Below are positions 32,771 through 45,289 of a stretch of 64,000 nt of DNA, piece after piece; position 1 is the stretch's first letter; every line of letters starts with the position of its first letter. The translations under genes and the position numbers were made by a program. Below the pieces are notes generated by a model. That model saw only the letters and a program-made list of their open reading frames with translations. It did no database searches and was not told the DNA's origin. The DNA is taken from the NCBI GenBank assembly GCA_004194705.1, contig SADC01000595.1, positions 1 through 64,000 of the forward strand, in the 5' to 3' direction. Origin of the DNA: Ditylenchus dipsaci. Its lineage: Eukaryota; Nematoda; Chromadorea; Rhabditida; Anguinidae.

Positions 32771-33197
32771 ATGCAAGTATGGACGTAACTACAAAAAGAC
32801 TTACTATAAAAACAACTCAGCGTATACTATCTATTCAAAGAATCCAAATATAGAAGCCTCAGTAGATTTTTTTACTTTCCAAAATTTGAGAAAATTTGAA
32901 AGATTGATAGTAAGATTTTCGTTCAACTGAAATATTAAAAAATATTAGTGAATCCCACAGGAGTTGAAAGCTGCAATGAACACCATGGAAATGAAATCGA
33001 TACTCGTCTTACACGGAAAGGCACGACCACCCCGTCACGTATAAGAGAACATTATATACCAAAAGATAGCTCTCTTTGAGCTGATCACGGAGCCGTTGCA
33101 AAATCTGCTACTCGCTAAATTGCATTGGGATATTGGCCTTTGAAAATTGGAAGCTTTCGATCTCCGACGTATTGCAGATTAGTAATTATGAACAGGT

Positions 33198-33662
33198 CAG
33201 GGATGAGATTTTCGCCCTTTTCGGGGGCAAATCGGGACTAAAAATAGTCCCTAAAAATCCCATTAGTCCCAAAAGGGACTATGGGACTTTGGTCCAAAAT
33301 AGGACATAGTCTCTTTCTAGGACCGTAGTCCCGTTATGAAATGCAATATTTTTATGGTCGAAAAGGTTATTTGGGCTTTTTAGGGCTTTGTATGTGTGTT
33401 AAAACATTTTTCTTTATTACCTCTATATAGTATTTGGCGGTAACCGGACAATTTGCACTCTTAACCAGATATATAAAAACAACTACTTAGCAAAAAAACG
33501 GCGAGCTTTCGATTGCGGATTTTCAAATGCGGATTCCATATTTGCGGATTTCACATTTGCGGAATCCACTTTAGAGACTCCACAAATGCGGATTCCACGT
33601 TTGCGGATTTTTATTTGCGGATTTTGCTTTTGCGGATTATCACTATTTTCGTATTTTCATTT
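33198..33662. mobile_element. Left part of the hAT-type element, cut by the duplication boundary
   Basis: CAGGGATGAGATTTTCGCC follows GAACAGGT exactly as at 60061. The sequence stops matching at 33662, so only 465 bp of a 3 kb element remain here. Confidence 0.85.
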
Positions 33663-33966
33663 AGCTCCATTCATACTCCCGCGGGACACGGGACACGGGA
33701 CAATTTTTCAAACACGTTTTTGTCTCTATCTCGGCTCCCAGCCATCATTTTTCACTACTTTTAATAGATCTTTAATAGATCTACAAGGCAACAGACCATG
33801 CTCTACAACATAGGGATAACAGATTTGCCATGATCAGTATCGAAAACGGTTTTTAGGCTGTCCGCAGGTCAATGTCCCGTGGGAGAAATTCCTATATTTG
33901 TACCGCGGGACATTGACCTGCGGGACAGCCTAAAAACCGTTTTCGATACTGATCATACCCCCCCCC
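33663..33966. other. Junction segment between the two large copies
   Basis: 304 bp unlike either unit: GGGACACGGGACACGGGACA, AATAGATCT twice, the hairpin 33830-33956, then a poly-C run that joins GTTTACC of copy B. Confidence 0.7.
33830..33956. repeat. Perfect-arm hairpin at the duplication junction
   Basis: ATGATCAGTATCGAAAACGG ... CCGTTTTCGATACTGATCAT, arms of about 55 bp around a short loop (GAGAAATTCCTATATTTG). Confidence 0.85.
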
Positions 33967-33967
33967 G

Positions 33968-34285
33968 TTTACCCCCCCCCCTTTTAGTAAACCCGAAAAA
34001 ACAACTTTCAGCGGCTTCAGGCCATTCCGGGTGGGATTCTGAGGGATCCAAGTTATTCCGCGGTAAGAAAAAAGTATTTTGCGGAAAAATCAAATTGCGG
34101 TAAGAAAAAAGTATTTTGCGGAAAAATCAAATTGCGGTAATAAAAAAGTATTTTGCGGTAAGAAAAAAGTATTTTGCGGTAAGAAAAAAGTATTTTGCGG
34201 GGAAATCAAATTGCGGTAATAAAACAATGATTTGCGGTAATTTTCAAGTGTTTTGCGGTAAGAAAAAAATATTATCCTTTCGAAA
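33968..34285. mobile_element. Right arm only of the TTTTGCGGTAAG palindromic element (copy B)
   Basis: Matches 7911-8229; the left arm is missing. Confidence 0.8.
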
Positions 34286-35706
34286 ATCCCAAAATTATCC
34301 AAAAATCCCCAAATAAATTTATTTAGTCTCGAAACTAAAATTTTTTTGTTTCACGGCTGTATAATGACTAGAATATTAATGACTGGGAAAGTGTACTATT
34401 CGCAAAATGGGGATTTGAAAAACGTATATTTCAAATAGCGAAGAATTGGCGATAATGCTAACTCGATTTTTTGACAACTCGCACAATCGTAATTTGAATT
34501 ATGAAGAACTCGCAAAAATTATATTTTGCATATAGTTATCTTCGTGATAAATGCTTTTGTATACTGTTTGCCTCGCAGAGCTTATTTTTGAGCTGTGTTC
34601 ACTCGGATGTCGTTCTTACCACAACCGTTGCGTTAGTTTTATATATACTGAGCTGCTATATCCGGGGAAGCCACCTGATGAAGTGGATATCCACTAATAT
34701 GGCCTAAAAAATTAAAATTCTTGAAAAATAAAAAATAAGCCTTTTTTGCTTAAAATTGTGAATGGAATTGGCTTTGTAAAATGCAAAATTAAAATTTTGC
34801 ATGGGCTCTGAATGAAAATTTCGAAGGGTCATTTTATCCAGTGCTTGTTGCCATTTTGAAACGAAAAAAAAAGATATTTACTAAATTTTCAAAAACAAAA
34901 AAAGATTTGGGGTCCCGAAAAAAGGACAAATCTTTTTAAAAAGGACGATTCGGAGCCCTGTATTTAGCCCATATCAACTTTAATACCTGGGGTATTCAAT
35001 ACGTGATCAGGCATCCACCGGAATGCCCTGAAATAATATTCAATAAAAATATCGTGCTATCGTACTTGAAATCCTGTAGAGAATGCGGTTTGACTGACTC
35101 AAATCTTTAGCTCACAGGAAATAAGAAAATGCAAAATAGCCTATTCGAAAAAAAGTTCTGCTCCGAGATAAGGACCCTCAAAGTCAAGGAGCGTATATTA
35201 GAGCAGACACGTCTTTTTTTTCCTACTCAATTTTTCCTACTCAAATCCAAAAACTCGAGGCGAGTGGCGATCTCAGTATCCGCCACCTAGGTATCTCTAC
35301 ATAGGTACCACTACGTGAAAACAACCAATCAAGACACTCGACAGTTTTACAACGGCAAAAAAAGATAACACGACAAAATTATGCGTCAGAAGTAATTTCT
35401 CCAAAAACACGAAATTCAAAACTTGCTTTTGCCAACCATCCAAATTCAAATGATTCGTTTTGCGAGTTCGACATTTTTTGAATGACTCTTTCCCAGTTTG
35501 GCATTCTGCCAGTTTGACATTTTGCCAATGAAATTTATGCGAATCGAACGTTTTGCCAGTTGTCAAAAATTCGAATTACCAATTTTCTAATCGATATACA
35601 GCCGTGAAATAGGCGTGAGCGCCTAAGATAGGCGTCTACGCCAATCTTAGGCGTAACGCCTATCGCAGGAAAATGATGCCCATTTATAGGCGTGAAAATA
35701 CGCCTA
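34286..35706. other. Repeat-rich spacer (copy B of 8230-9651), no gene
   Basis: Nearly identical to its partner and with the same modules. Confidence 0.4.
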
Positions 35707-35846
35707 CCGTATTTTCTTTAATAATGACCCCGGGGTCATTATTTTTTAACCCCTCAAAAATTCCGAAATTGTCAATCAAGAATGGCCTTAACTCTGAAAT
35801 CCTAGTCAAAAATAAGGGGGGGGGGTCATTATTAGAGAAAATACGG
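35707..35846. mobile_element. CCGTATTT-family MITE, GACCCC type (copy B)
   Basis: Partner of 9652-9790; differs in the length of a G run. Confidence 0.75.
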
Positions 35847-35869
35847 TATTTTACGACTATATAGGCGTG

Positions 35870-36077
35870 TTTGCGCGCATCTCTAACCAACCGAGCCCCC
35901 TGCGCCCCCTTTCGGGGACGCAGGGGACTTGGTTGCTAGGGGTTGAGATGCGTACACCCACATACCTTAGACACCAATCACTCGGAGTAACTCTGGATGC
36001 ATAAAAAAAATATGCATACCAGAGTTTCTTTATGCGGCAGGCCCAGCTAACAAAACTATGTTCAAATTCCATCATTT
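35870..36077. repeat. GCGCATCTC hairpin element (copy B of 9815)
   Basis: Same stem and flanks as 9815-10020, with a one-base difference in an A run. Confidence 0.7.
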
Positions 36078-37491
36078 TTGGTTTTTTTAAGATGTATAGG
36101 TACCCTTTTTGGTGTAATTACCTTGGAAGACCAAGGCAGTTGGTCAATCTTTGGTAACTTACTTTTTGTTGAGAACTTCACTTTTTAGTGCGGAAATTGT
36201 CGGGAAATAACTTTTTTTATCGTTTCTGGCGTATAAAAAGTACTTAGGAGACGTTTAAACCATATTTACAGTTAACCAAACAAGGCATCCACCACCCCAA
36301 GTGCACAAGTGCCCACAATTCACCGCATTATAGCATGGTTTGTTTTAAAATGAAAAAAAATATATTTCCTAGGCGATCCAGCTGTGCATCCAGCTGGTTA
36401 GGTAGTACCCATCTCAGGTGTTCGCCTTTGGGTGGGTAAAGTCGCCCTTTTGGTTTCATCAAACCCGATTATGCGCACGATTTTACAAATAAAAAGATAA
36501 TTTGTTTTTGAATTTTACAAAAGTTGATTTTTCAGGCCATCCAGCTGGATATTCAATTGGTCAGGCGGTGACCACTTGGTTATGCGTAATTACTGCGTCA
36601 GTAATTAGTGCGTCAATCAGATTCTGTATACATATTACGCTAAAAATAAATACATATATTTCGTATTATTCATTAATTGCAATGTTGCCAGCCCAAAAGT
36701 CTAAATCCTGCGGTGGGTACCTGAATACCAACGTGGATGACCTCAAAAATAAAAATAAAATAGAAATTAAAAACAAATTTTTTTCTTACTCAAAATTCTG
36801 TAGGGAATTGCGTTTGTTGCGTAGAATGTGATTTTACCCTCATGAACCCGTAATGGCACCTTTCGGATCAGGTGGATATCCACCCTATCTGAGACTAGGG
36901 TACCCACCCCAGGATTTGGAGTTCGGGTAGCTAAAATCATAATTTAGTCTTAACAAACCCAATTCCTTATAGAATCCTATTTTAGGAAAAAAAATTGATC
37001 AAACCAAAAAGTAGTTCTACAAGGTGGATTCGAACTCTTGTCCTCACTAGGGGATTAATTTACCATGGCCGAATTTACTGGAGACCCATTTACTCAGTTA
37101 AAGAATTGAAAAGTGGAAAACTGTTTTTGTCGTGCGACAAATCCGGAAAAAGCCGTTTTTGTCGCGCGACAAATACTATAAAAAAATATTTTGTCACGCG
37201 ACAAATACTTTTAAAACCTGTTTTGTCCGGTTGCCAATTCACACAGATATGAGAAGTGAGCATGGGTCGACAAATAATCACTCAACACTGATGGTTAAGT
37301 CGTCCGGTCTCTCCGGTAGGAATGCTTATTCATATATTGACATTTCCCCAACTCCCTCATTAATCGTATTTTCATACCGTTTTATTATAAGCCATTATAT
37401 GCTTAGGGATTTTTCAGGAACCCGGAGTTGGAGTATTCACACTGTACTGCAACTCCGACTCCAACGTCTTCCCAAAGTCAAAATTGGACTA
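36078..37491. other. Repeat-rich spacer (copy B of 10021-11435)
   Basis: Old repeats with GTGGATATCCAC words; the TTTGTCGCGCGACAAA array lies at 37121-37226. No gene supported. Confidence 0.4.
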
Positions 37492-37592
37492 CCCTATTTC
37501 CTCTAATAGTAGCCCACCCTCTAATAGTAGCCCCCCCCCTAGGAGTGGGGTTGAAAAATAGTAGCCCACGGCTGCTATTAGAGGAAATACAG
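37492..37592. mobile_element. CCGTATTT-family MITE, GTAGCCC type (copy B)
   Basis: Partner of 11436-11537. Confidence 0.7.
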
Positions 37593-37825
37593 TACCTCTG
37601 ATCGGTGGATCCCTTTTATACCGAAAATTGGTCTGTTTAAATCGGTTGTGAGTTGTTGGCGGCACTATGAGTGTGATCATTTAGGAAGCTTAAAAAATAA
37701 AAAGTATTTGCCGAAAAGCGTGCTCACCAATCACAAACTCCGACTTCGTGAACAAGTCGAAATTTGAGTATTTTGCATACTTAGCACCCCTTACTCCGAC
37801 TCCGGGTTCCTGAACGAGCCATTAC

Positions 37826-38369
37826 CAGTGTTTTCAAAAATGGAAAATGGAATATTCCATATTCCATTATGGAAATGGAATGCTAATTCCATTTCATTTT
37901 GTAGGTGGAATGGAATTCCATTCCATTTCCATAATGGAATATGGAATATTCCATTTTCCATTCCATTTTCAAAACAACATAGAAAATTCTGTTTCAAATG
38001 TCCGATGTTATCTATCCAGTGTTTTTCATACATTTTTCCTGCATATTTGAAGGACAGAGCAGTAACAATTCACCAACCAATAAACAACCACATATTGATT
38101 GAAAAACAAAACAGTTCCATTCTATTGAAAATGGAATGGAATATTCCATATTCCATATTCCATAATGGAATGGAATGGAATTCCACCTTCAAAATGGAAT
38201 GGAATTAAAATTCCATTCCATTTCCGGGTCAAAATAGAATGGAATTTTTATTCCATTCCATTTTGTCTTAAAATGAAATGGACTTTTAATTCCATTCCAT
38301 CATGAGGGTGGAATGGAATCCATTTTTGCATGGAATATTCCATTTTCCATTCCATTTTTGAAAACACTG
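37826..38369. mobile_element. hAT-type foldback, GGAATATTCC arms (copy B)
   Basis: Same ends and the same GCCATTAC duplication (37818-37825, 38370-38377). It has one additional ATATTCC unit compared with copy A. Confidence 0.8.
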
Positions 38370-38481
38370 GCCATTACTCATAACAAAAAAATCAAATATT
38401 ACTTTATTTATTTTTCATATAATTTATTATAAAAGTAAACAAGGGAATTTAAAATTTAAGAGGTATGTAAAATAATTTGGC

Positions 38482-39933
38482 TCAAACACCAGAATACATG
38501 GAAATATATGGATTGGTTTCCATTCCGACACTCCTTATCTGTTGGCCTCCTCTGATCAAATCCATCTCCGAGGATGGCGCCGTAAAAGGAGCTAGTGAAG
38601 AAGATGAATCCATCAGTCCATGCATTGTCTCTGGTGGGAACTGAATGATGGGGGATGCGGGGTCCAGCCTTGGGGTTGACATGTAAGCTCCAGTGAAAGG
38701 GTAAAAGATAAGGTTGTTGGACTTTCCTCTGTCTGAATTGTTATGCCTTATGGGAGGAGGTGAGCAGGCTGGAGCTGTTGAGATCAGTGAGAAGGCAGAC
38801 AACTGAGACTGGCTTTTGGTGCTTTGGTTGGTGAGAGAGTCGGTGGTTGTTGGCAGTCTGGTAGTAGTGCCACTGCTAGCAGTGGTCAGCACTGGAGTGG
38901 CATTCCCAAAATACTGGAACTCGGGAGTGGGACACACTGTCTGAAATAAATAGATTAGTCTAAATAATCGGTTATTCAGCGGTCTCATTTAAAATTTATT
39001 TCAAGTTCGCTGTAACTATTGCTGAATTTTTTAAAAATTTCCGTGTTATTTCTAAATAGCCTATCGTATTTCCTCTAATAGACGTGTCTACTCTAATATA
39101 CCCTCCTTGACTTTGAGGGTCTTTATCTCGGAGCAGAACTTTTTTTTTCGAATAGGCTGTTTTGCATTTTCTTATTTCCTGTGAGCTCTACCGCATTTGC
39201 ATTTAGGATTTTGGTTGAACCCTCAAAATTTCAAAATGACTCTAATAAACGCCTCCGTAGAAGATACGTTCCACATACCGTATTCTCTCTAATTATAGAC
39301 CCTCTCTAATTATAGATCTCTCTAATTTCAAGTGGTTTGAAATTTCTGTTTTCATTTACGTTTTGAGCTCTGTAAAAAGTTCCTGCGAGGGATTTTAAAA
39401 ATCTAACAAGCTCTTTTTACAGAGCTATAAAGGTTAATAAAACAGAACTTTCAGACCGCTTAAAGGTTGAAAAAATCTCCTCTCTCTAATTACAGACCTG
39501 GGTCTATAATTATAGACCTGGGTCTATAATTATAGAGAATACTGTATGATTGAAACCAATTTACTTTTAATCCATGTTTATTGTGCCGATTCGGGTTTGT
39601 TTCGGAAGCTTTGTGGTCGCATTAAAGAAATCAAAATAGTTGATTACTTCGTAAAAACTAAATTTCTTTACTAACCTGTATGCCATAGACCTTAGCAGCC
39701 TCTCTTCTGTTAGTCTTCAAACCACCCAGTTTAGGCAACATTTTCGGTAACGCACTTTGTCCACACCTAACTGGTTTTCGATGGTTGACCGAACAGCAGG
39801 AGCACATTTTCTGCAGCACACTGTCATTGCTTGATTTGCCACTTCCAAAGCAAATCAAGAGGAACAGCGCACAACACAAAATACTCATTCCACTGGCTAC
39901 TCCAATTATAAGAACTGCCCAAGTGACATTTTT
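38482..39933 (-). CDS. Single-pass membrane protein with Ser/Thr/Pro-rich tail, two 3' exons (copy B)
   Basis: Exons 39676-39933 and 38482-38940, the same splice sites and phases as copy A. The tail exon encodes an identical product. The membrane exon shows one amino-acid change (Leu to Phe within the hydrophobic segment, CCALFLL) and one silent change. The intron is 735 bp because the MITE at 13037-13194 is absent. Conservation of the frame in both copies supports function. Start exons not found. Confidence 0.65.
39278..39544. mobile_element. CCGTATTT-family MITE, TATAGACC type (copy B)
   Basis: Partner of 13373-13621, with one additional TATAATTATAGACCTGGG unit near the right end. Confidence 0.7.
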
Positions 39934-40356
39934 CTGAAAAAGTGCGGTTTAATTTTTTTGACAATGATCTCGAGTCATAAATAATGAGTTGAATTTTTTA
40001 CAAAATCTTCTAACAAAAACTTTTTCAAATTTACAAAAAGTTTGAGCGGAACAACCGAGCTAAGTAACCCTTCCTACGCCTGTACATACCGTATTTCCTC
40101 TAAAACGAGCAACTTAGCTTTGGGATTCATATCTCACCCCAGACAAAAATTTGACATGGATATTTGTCGTGTTTTCTCAACTTTTATGAGTTCTACCGAT
40201 TTTGCTTGTTCGATTTTAAATTTTCACACAATCATCTTGAAATAGTTTTCGAAATTTCACGCAAAATTAGGAATGTGGGCGCTACTAGCGAATTTTTTTC
40301 TGGATCTGAGATATAAATTTGGTTACTTTTTACATAAGTTTAAAAAGTGAAAATCG

Positions 40357-40981
40357 GGGCAGCGTGCAATTGCGCAATTTCAAACTGCGCAAATTCGTAT
40401 TGCGCAAAGTTCAACTCACGCAAATGGAGATTGCGCAAATGTAAAATACGCCAAAATTAAATTGCGCAAATTTTAAGTGCCCTAAAATCAGTTCACCGGA
40501 TTTCATCTTAAAAACTGGCATGTCGGTACGCAAGTGAAAATGGAATCACGATTTTGATTAAAAATGTATGGTCTAACATTAGTCCAGAAGTCTTTAGCTA
40601 TTATCAGTAGGGTTGTCGAGGCCTCGATATTTTTGAGGCCTCGACTTGAGGACTCGAACCGACTCCGAAATTTTCGAGGCCTCGACTGGAACCAAAACTT
40701 GAAACTCGAAATTTTTCAAGTTTTCGAGTCTAAAACTCAAAATCGAGGCCTCGAAACTCGAAAAAAATGACTGGAAATTTTTTTTCGAGGCCCTGAGACT
40801 TGAAAAAAAGACTCGAAATTCGAAAATTTCGAGTTTTCGAGTCCAAAACTCGAAATCGAGGCCTCGACTCGACAACCCTAATTATCAGCCTTATTAGGGT
40901 TTTTCGCAATTTGCATTTGCGCAATCTCCATTTGCGCAATGGAAATTTGCGCAGTTTACAGTTGCGCAATCGTTCGCTGCC
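40357..40981. mobile_element. Foldback with TTGCGCAAAT arms (copy B)
   Basis: Same as 14437-15080, with the TGAAAATCG / TGAAAGTCG flanks and the nested hAT. Confidence 0.75.
40608..40880. mobile_element. Nested hAT-type MITE, CTCGAAA arms (copy B)
   Basis: ATTATCAG duplicated at 40600-40607 and 40881-40888. Several point differences from copy A, so this region is more diverged than the gene regions. Confidence 0.85.
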
Positions 40982-41243
40982 TGAAAGTCGTTGGGAAGTA
41001 TTCGCTAGTAGAGTCGGAATTTGAATAAAAAGGTCCCAGGAAGCTTTTTAGAGGAGATATACCAAACCGAAATATACGAAGAACCAAAATATGAAAAAAT
41101 ATTTATATTTTAGGTGGGTGTTATAAAAAATGTCAAAAAGTTTTTCTATCTATTGAATTTTCTGATATATTTTCGGCAAGTTTTTTGCCTTTCTTGCAAT
41201 AATTTTTATCGATCACCGATCCATAGCCTTGCGACTGACACAT

Positions 41244-41475
41244 CCGTATTTCCTCTAATAAGCGCGCACTCCCTACTTTGAGGGCCTATATCTCAGCTCA
41301 GAGAAATATTTCTGGAAAGCTGTTTAATGCATTTTTTTTAACTCCACGAGCTCTATCGATTCCATTTTTTAGATTTTGGTTGAGCAATTGGAATTTTCGA
41401 GATTGTCCCGAAATTTTTCAGATTTTGGGGGTTTGAGAAATAAGCGCGCATGCGCGCTTATTAGAGGAAATACGG
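41244..41475. mobile_element. CCGTATTT-family MITE, AAGCGCGC type (copy B)
   Basis: Partner of 15346-15578; the left TA has decayed to T, while the right end TTAGAGGAAATACGG is better preserved than in A. Confidence 0.7.
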
Positions 41476-41560
41476 TAAATGCGGTTTGTCATCTTCAAAA
41501 ACACTAATAATGATCGCCAAAATAGTATGCTGATTAAAATAAATTAGATATATCCAAATT

Positions 41561-41979
41561 GGTACTTTCCTGTTATCTCGAATCATTTTTGATGTATTAG
41601 TTACATTCTCAAGTATTTCACCCTGAAATACGATCTTATTTTTCCTATCCCTTGCAATGTTAAGTGTGCTTATCTTGGCCGCGAAGCGGTCAACCCTTGG
41701 TCGTGTTCAACAATCTGTACCGATACCACAATATGATATCCCGCTTCATACTTTCAAATATAATAACATTATTGTAGGGCATTGTAGGGCTGTTCTTAAT
41801 TTAATAAAATTAATAAAATTTCGGATGTTGTACACGACCAAGGGTTGACCGCTTCGCGGCCAAGACCAGCAGACTCCACATTGCAAGGGATAGGGAAAAA
41901 TAAGTTCGTATTTCAGGGTGAAATACTTGAGAATGTTAACTAATACATCCAAAATGATTCGCGATAACAGGAAAGTACC
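41561..41979. mobile_element. Merlin-like palindromic MITE, 8-bp TSD, copy B only
   Basis: GGTACTTTCCTGTTATC ... GATAACAGGAAAGTACC, with TCCAAATT at 41553-41560 and 41980-41987. The empty site in copy A near 15655-15665 has TCCAAATT once. The arms, of about 150 bp, include GCGAAGCGGTCAACCCTTGG and its inverse. GG ends and an 8-bp target fit Merlin better than hAT; this is inference. Confidence 0.85.
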
Positions 41980-42040
41980 TCCAAATTTTATTAGACAGTT
42001 CGTTGACATAGTTGCGATCTCATATTCACCAACTGATATG

Positions 42041-42430
42041 GTAAAATATCAATTCGTGACACTTTATGACGGAACTTTTTGAAATTTTGATTGAAAACAT
42101 CAATTTTATATGGAAAAGTTTTTTGAAAGTCACCCTTTTTACCGAAATCTCATCCTGAATCCGAATCCGTTGAGATCAGAACAAATGATCGTTATGAGCT
42201 GAGATATCCATCTCAGTAGACCAGGGGTGCGACTTTTCTGACTTGTTTACTCAAAGTAGTTATATCTCAGCTTATAAATATTATTTCGGTCTGATCTCAA
42301 CGGATTTAGATTCAAGTTGAGATTTTAGTGTTAGAGGTAACTTTCAATAATTTTTTCAATATAAAATTGATGTTTTTCAATAAAAATTCAAAAAGTTCCG
42401 TCATAAAGTGTCACGAATAGATAGTTGTCT
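42041..42430. mobile_element. Palindromic MITE with 9-bp TSD ACTGATATG (copy B)
   Basis: Partner of 15718-16106 with a preserved duplication at 42032-42040 and 42431-42439. Confidence 0.8.
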
Positions 42431-42564
42431 ACTGATATGAGTTGAAAGTCGCGAGTCGCGACTTAAATAATCGAGAGTCGCCTTAAAAAAACAATCTTAA
42501 AATTTTTCGAATTCTCCATTAGAAAAGCCAGGCTATACGTAGAACTAAATACGGACCAAAGTTT

Positions 42565-42845
42565 TTATTTCAAGTGCAAACCAACATTAGTAATTGCATT
42601 AGCGTTCCAGACCACCAGTAAACACGCTATGGCCAGAAGGTTTCCAATGAGCACTGCTGCAAAGCACAATAACCTCCGATTCTCCTGACCCTCCATTGAC
42701 AAATTTTCTTTTTCGTTTGCATTTGTTGTGGTAGTAGGGGATCTTCTTTTAAGCGGGCTTGAGAACGAAGAAGATGCACTAGCAGAATTAGTTGCAGAAG
42801 TTAGCCAATTGGGAAGGAAAGTGGGCAAGGTCATTTGGCGGATAT
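42565..42845 (-). CDS. Terminal exon of a possible tail-anchored membrane protein (copy B)
   Basis: Same length, acceptor (TTGCTTTCAG), membrane segment and stop/AATAAA overlap as 16234-16514; the encoded residues are identical. The neighbouring non-coding DNA has diverged, which suggests constraint. Upstream exons not identified. Confidence 0.6.
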
Positions 42846-43732
42846 CTGAAAGCAAAAAACTTTATTTTTTCTAAACTTTTCCCTTTCTTCTTTGCTGCAC
42901 CATTTATTGATGGGTGGCTGGAGGAATTAGACAGATGAGTGGAGGTAATTGCAAGTGCAAGGCAGAACTTCTTTTTTTTGGATTATTAGTGACTGAAAGG
43001 GAAAGACTTGCATCGCACTAATGTGACTGGAAAATATTTTTTAGAGGTTAAGAAAAAAATATTTGACGGATTTGGAGGACAAATTATTAATCGCTAGAAT
43101 CGGTTGATTTTTCTAATTATGATCGAAAATTCGAAGTTCAGAGAAATTTTGAGATAGGATAACATTAAAATGTCCCGGCTAATGTCTAAAATCTCCCGGT
43201 TTGTTCAAATTTGCCTTTAAATAGTAAATATTTTAATTTTCTGTATTTTTGAAGAGAAATTTAACGGTAAAAGAGAACAACCAAGATTTGCTACAAAATT
43301 TGTATATTTTATTTAAAAAGCCAGGAAATTTTAGAAAAAAGCCGGGAAATTTCACTTTTCTAAAGCCTAGTGTCCAATGACTGAGAGGAAATTCCATGGT
43401 TTTTAACGCGGGAAGGGCTGTAAACTTTTTTTTTATAAAATTATTTTTCTTTTGGTCACATTTTGTAGCTAAGATTCAGGGCTACCCAATAAAAAATTTC
43501 GAGCCACAAATCTATGAAAAAATTCTGATAAAATGCGTTTCCTCTCACTCAGCCTTTCACTCGGCCATTCACTCTAATGACTGAAAGGCAGTGCAATGCA
43601 ATCTGCAATGGCTATGCAATGAGCTTTCATCGGTTGAGGCAGTGAGACGGCAAATGGACTGAATTTGTACCAACTGAATTTTGCACAAAATGAATTTGCA
43701 CAATTTGATTTTGCACAATTTGAATTTGCGCA
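42846..43732. other. Upstream region (copy B of 16515-17404), no further exon
   Basis: Nearly identical to its partner. Confidence 0.35.
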
Positions 43733-43978
43733 TTCTTCTCCTGCCCGCTATTACAGGTGGTGTCCGCCAATTCAAAAATTTTTTGAAATCATTGAACTTT
43801 TGTACGGTTTTTCAACTTGGTTTCTAACAAAACAAGGCCTAGAATTTTATTTTAGGTATAGTTTTGTTAGAAACCAAGTTGAAAAATCCGTACACAACTT
43901 CAATGATTAGGGAAAAATTTTGAATTCCCGGGCACCACCTCTTATTAGCGTGAGCATGCCCCTGTAAGGGCGCCACAT
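43733..43978. mobile_element. Palindromic MITE, GGTGGTGYCCGG type (copy B)
   Basis: Partner of 17405-17650. Confidence 0.7.
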
Positions 43979-44668
43979 ATTTAAACATTTATCAGAATAG
44001 CTGAAGTGGCACGAGAAGTACAATTTTCAGCCCAAATCAATATTATTTTCACTTGTTTCAGATTGGAGTTTCACAAACATGTAATATCAAACACAACTAG
44101 TCGAAACGCCTAGTAAATATGGGAGATGGAAACACGTAGTTTTGCATCAGGGTATTCCATTCATATACACCTCCAGTCGTCCACCAACATCAAGAGAGAG
44201 GGGATTTGAGAGGCAGCAGGAGGAGGAGAATCGACCGCACAATGGGAAAATGAAGAAGTATGACGAGGATTTGTGGGCTGCTCCTCAATCTTTTTGACTT
44301 ATTTCGCGTTGTGGTTAGCAGACAGGATGACCACTATATATTTTCTACACACAAATAATTAGGAAGGGAATGAGGAAGCGAGGAGAAATGTAATATTCTT
44401 CTCTTTCTACTTTTACTTTATTCCTATTCACGTAAAACAAATAATTTGCTAACATGATCACATATTAAAGGGGTGTGACATTAGGGGTGGAAATTTGACA
44501 TAAAACCCCAACTTCCCGAGTCTAGAGAATTTTTTTTGTTCAATAAGGTGTAAAACTTTTTCTGCAGAGTTACTCTATGCAAATGTTCCCACCGAATAAA
44601 AATGGTCGGATGCACATTTGAAACAACAAAAAAATTCAATTTTTGCCTTGGTCCTCCTTGTGGACGTA

Positions 44669-44873
44669 CAGTCGACTCTCGTTAAACTGGCACTCCAATA
44701 AACTGGCACCCTCGATAAACTGGCACATTGAAAAAGCCCTATTTGGCTGGTCGACAAAGAAATTAGGCAAAGTAACATCCCAATAAACTGGCACCCCCGA
44801 TAAACTGGCACCCCCGATAAACTGGCACCCCAGACTGGTCCCCAGGGGTGCCAGTTTATCGAGAGTAGACTGT
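44669..44873. mobile_element. pogo-like MITE, AAACTGGCAC words (copy B)
   Basis: Partner of 18341-18543; TA at both ends. Confidence 0.75.
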
Positions 44874-44995
44874 ACTCCCCAATTTGTGTCGCACAAGGAA
44901 ACCTTGAGAATTGTCTTTTTTCAAAAATTTTATTGATTTTTTTTTTGCAGATTTATGTAGGGCACCCGAGAGTATATAATAAAGGGATCAAATTG

Positions 44996-45289
44996 AATTG
45001 TTGCCCCTAAAGTCTGAATTCTTGCCCCTTTTTAATTATTTCTTGTCCGTTTTTCAAATTTAAAAAAAAACTGAAATATTGCCCGTTTTTTCTAAAATGT
45101 TGCCCCTTTTTCAGTCAAAAATCGGGTAAATTTTTTTCCGATTCGGCGCCTTCGATGAAACCCGATTTTGATTAAAAAGGGGCAACATTTCAGAAAATCG
45201 GCAACATTTCAGCTTTTTATTTGAAATTTGAAAAACGGGCAAGAAATAATTAAAAAGGGGCAAGAATTCAGACTTTAGGGGCAACAATT
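44996..45289. mobile_element. Palindromic element, TTGCCCCTAAAGTC arms (copy B)
   Basis: Partner of 18668-18961. Confidence 0.65.

Larger units (their letters stand above)
31763..33197. other. Downstream spacer with GC-rich foldback element, no gene
   Basis: Contains the GGCGCC element at 32160-32770. A short stretch at 33060-33190 (GATCACGGAGCCG, GATCTCCGACG) is non-repetitive, but I could not define an exon. Confidence 0.4.
7911..33662 (+). repeat. Copy A of a ~26 kb direct duplication
   Basis: 25,752 bp, matching 33967-60532 base for base over long stretches, in the same orientation. The left boundary is at GTTTACC followed by poly-C inside the palindromic element at 7371-8229. The right boundary is at CATTT in the hAT-type element that starts at 33198. 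Specific to A: a TA-inserted MITE (13037-13194), a 1.8 kb internal tandem duplication (25840-29465) and a foldback insertion (29617-30209). Confidence 0.95.
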
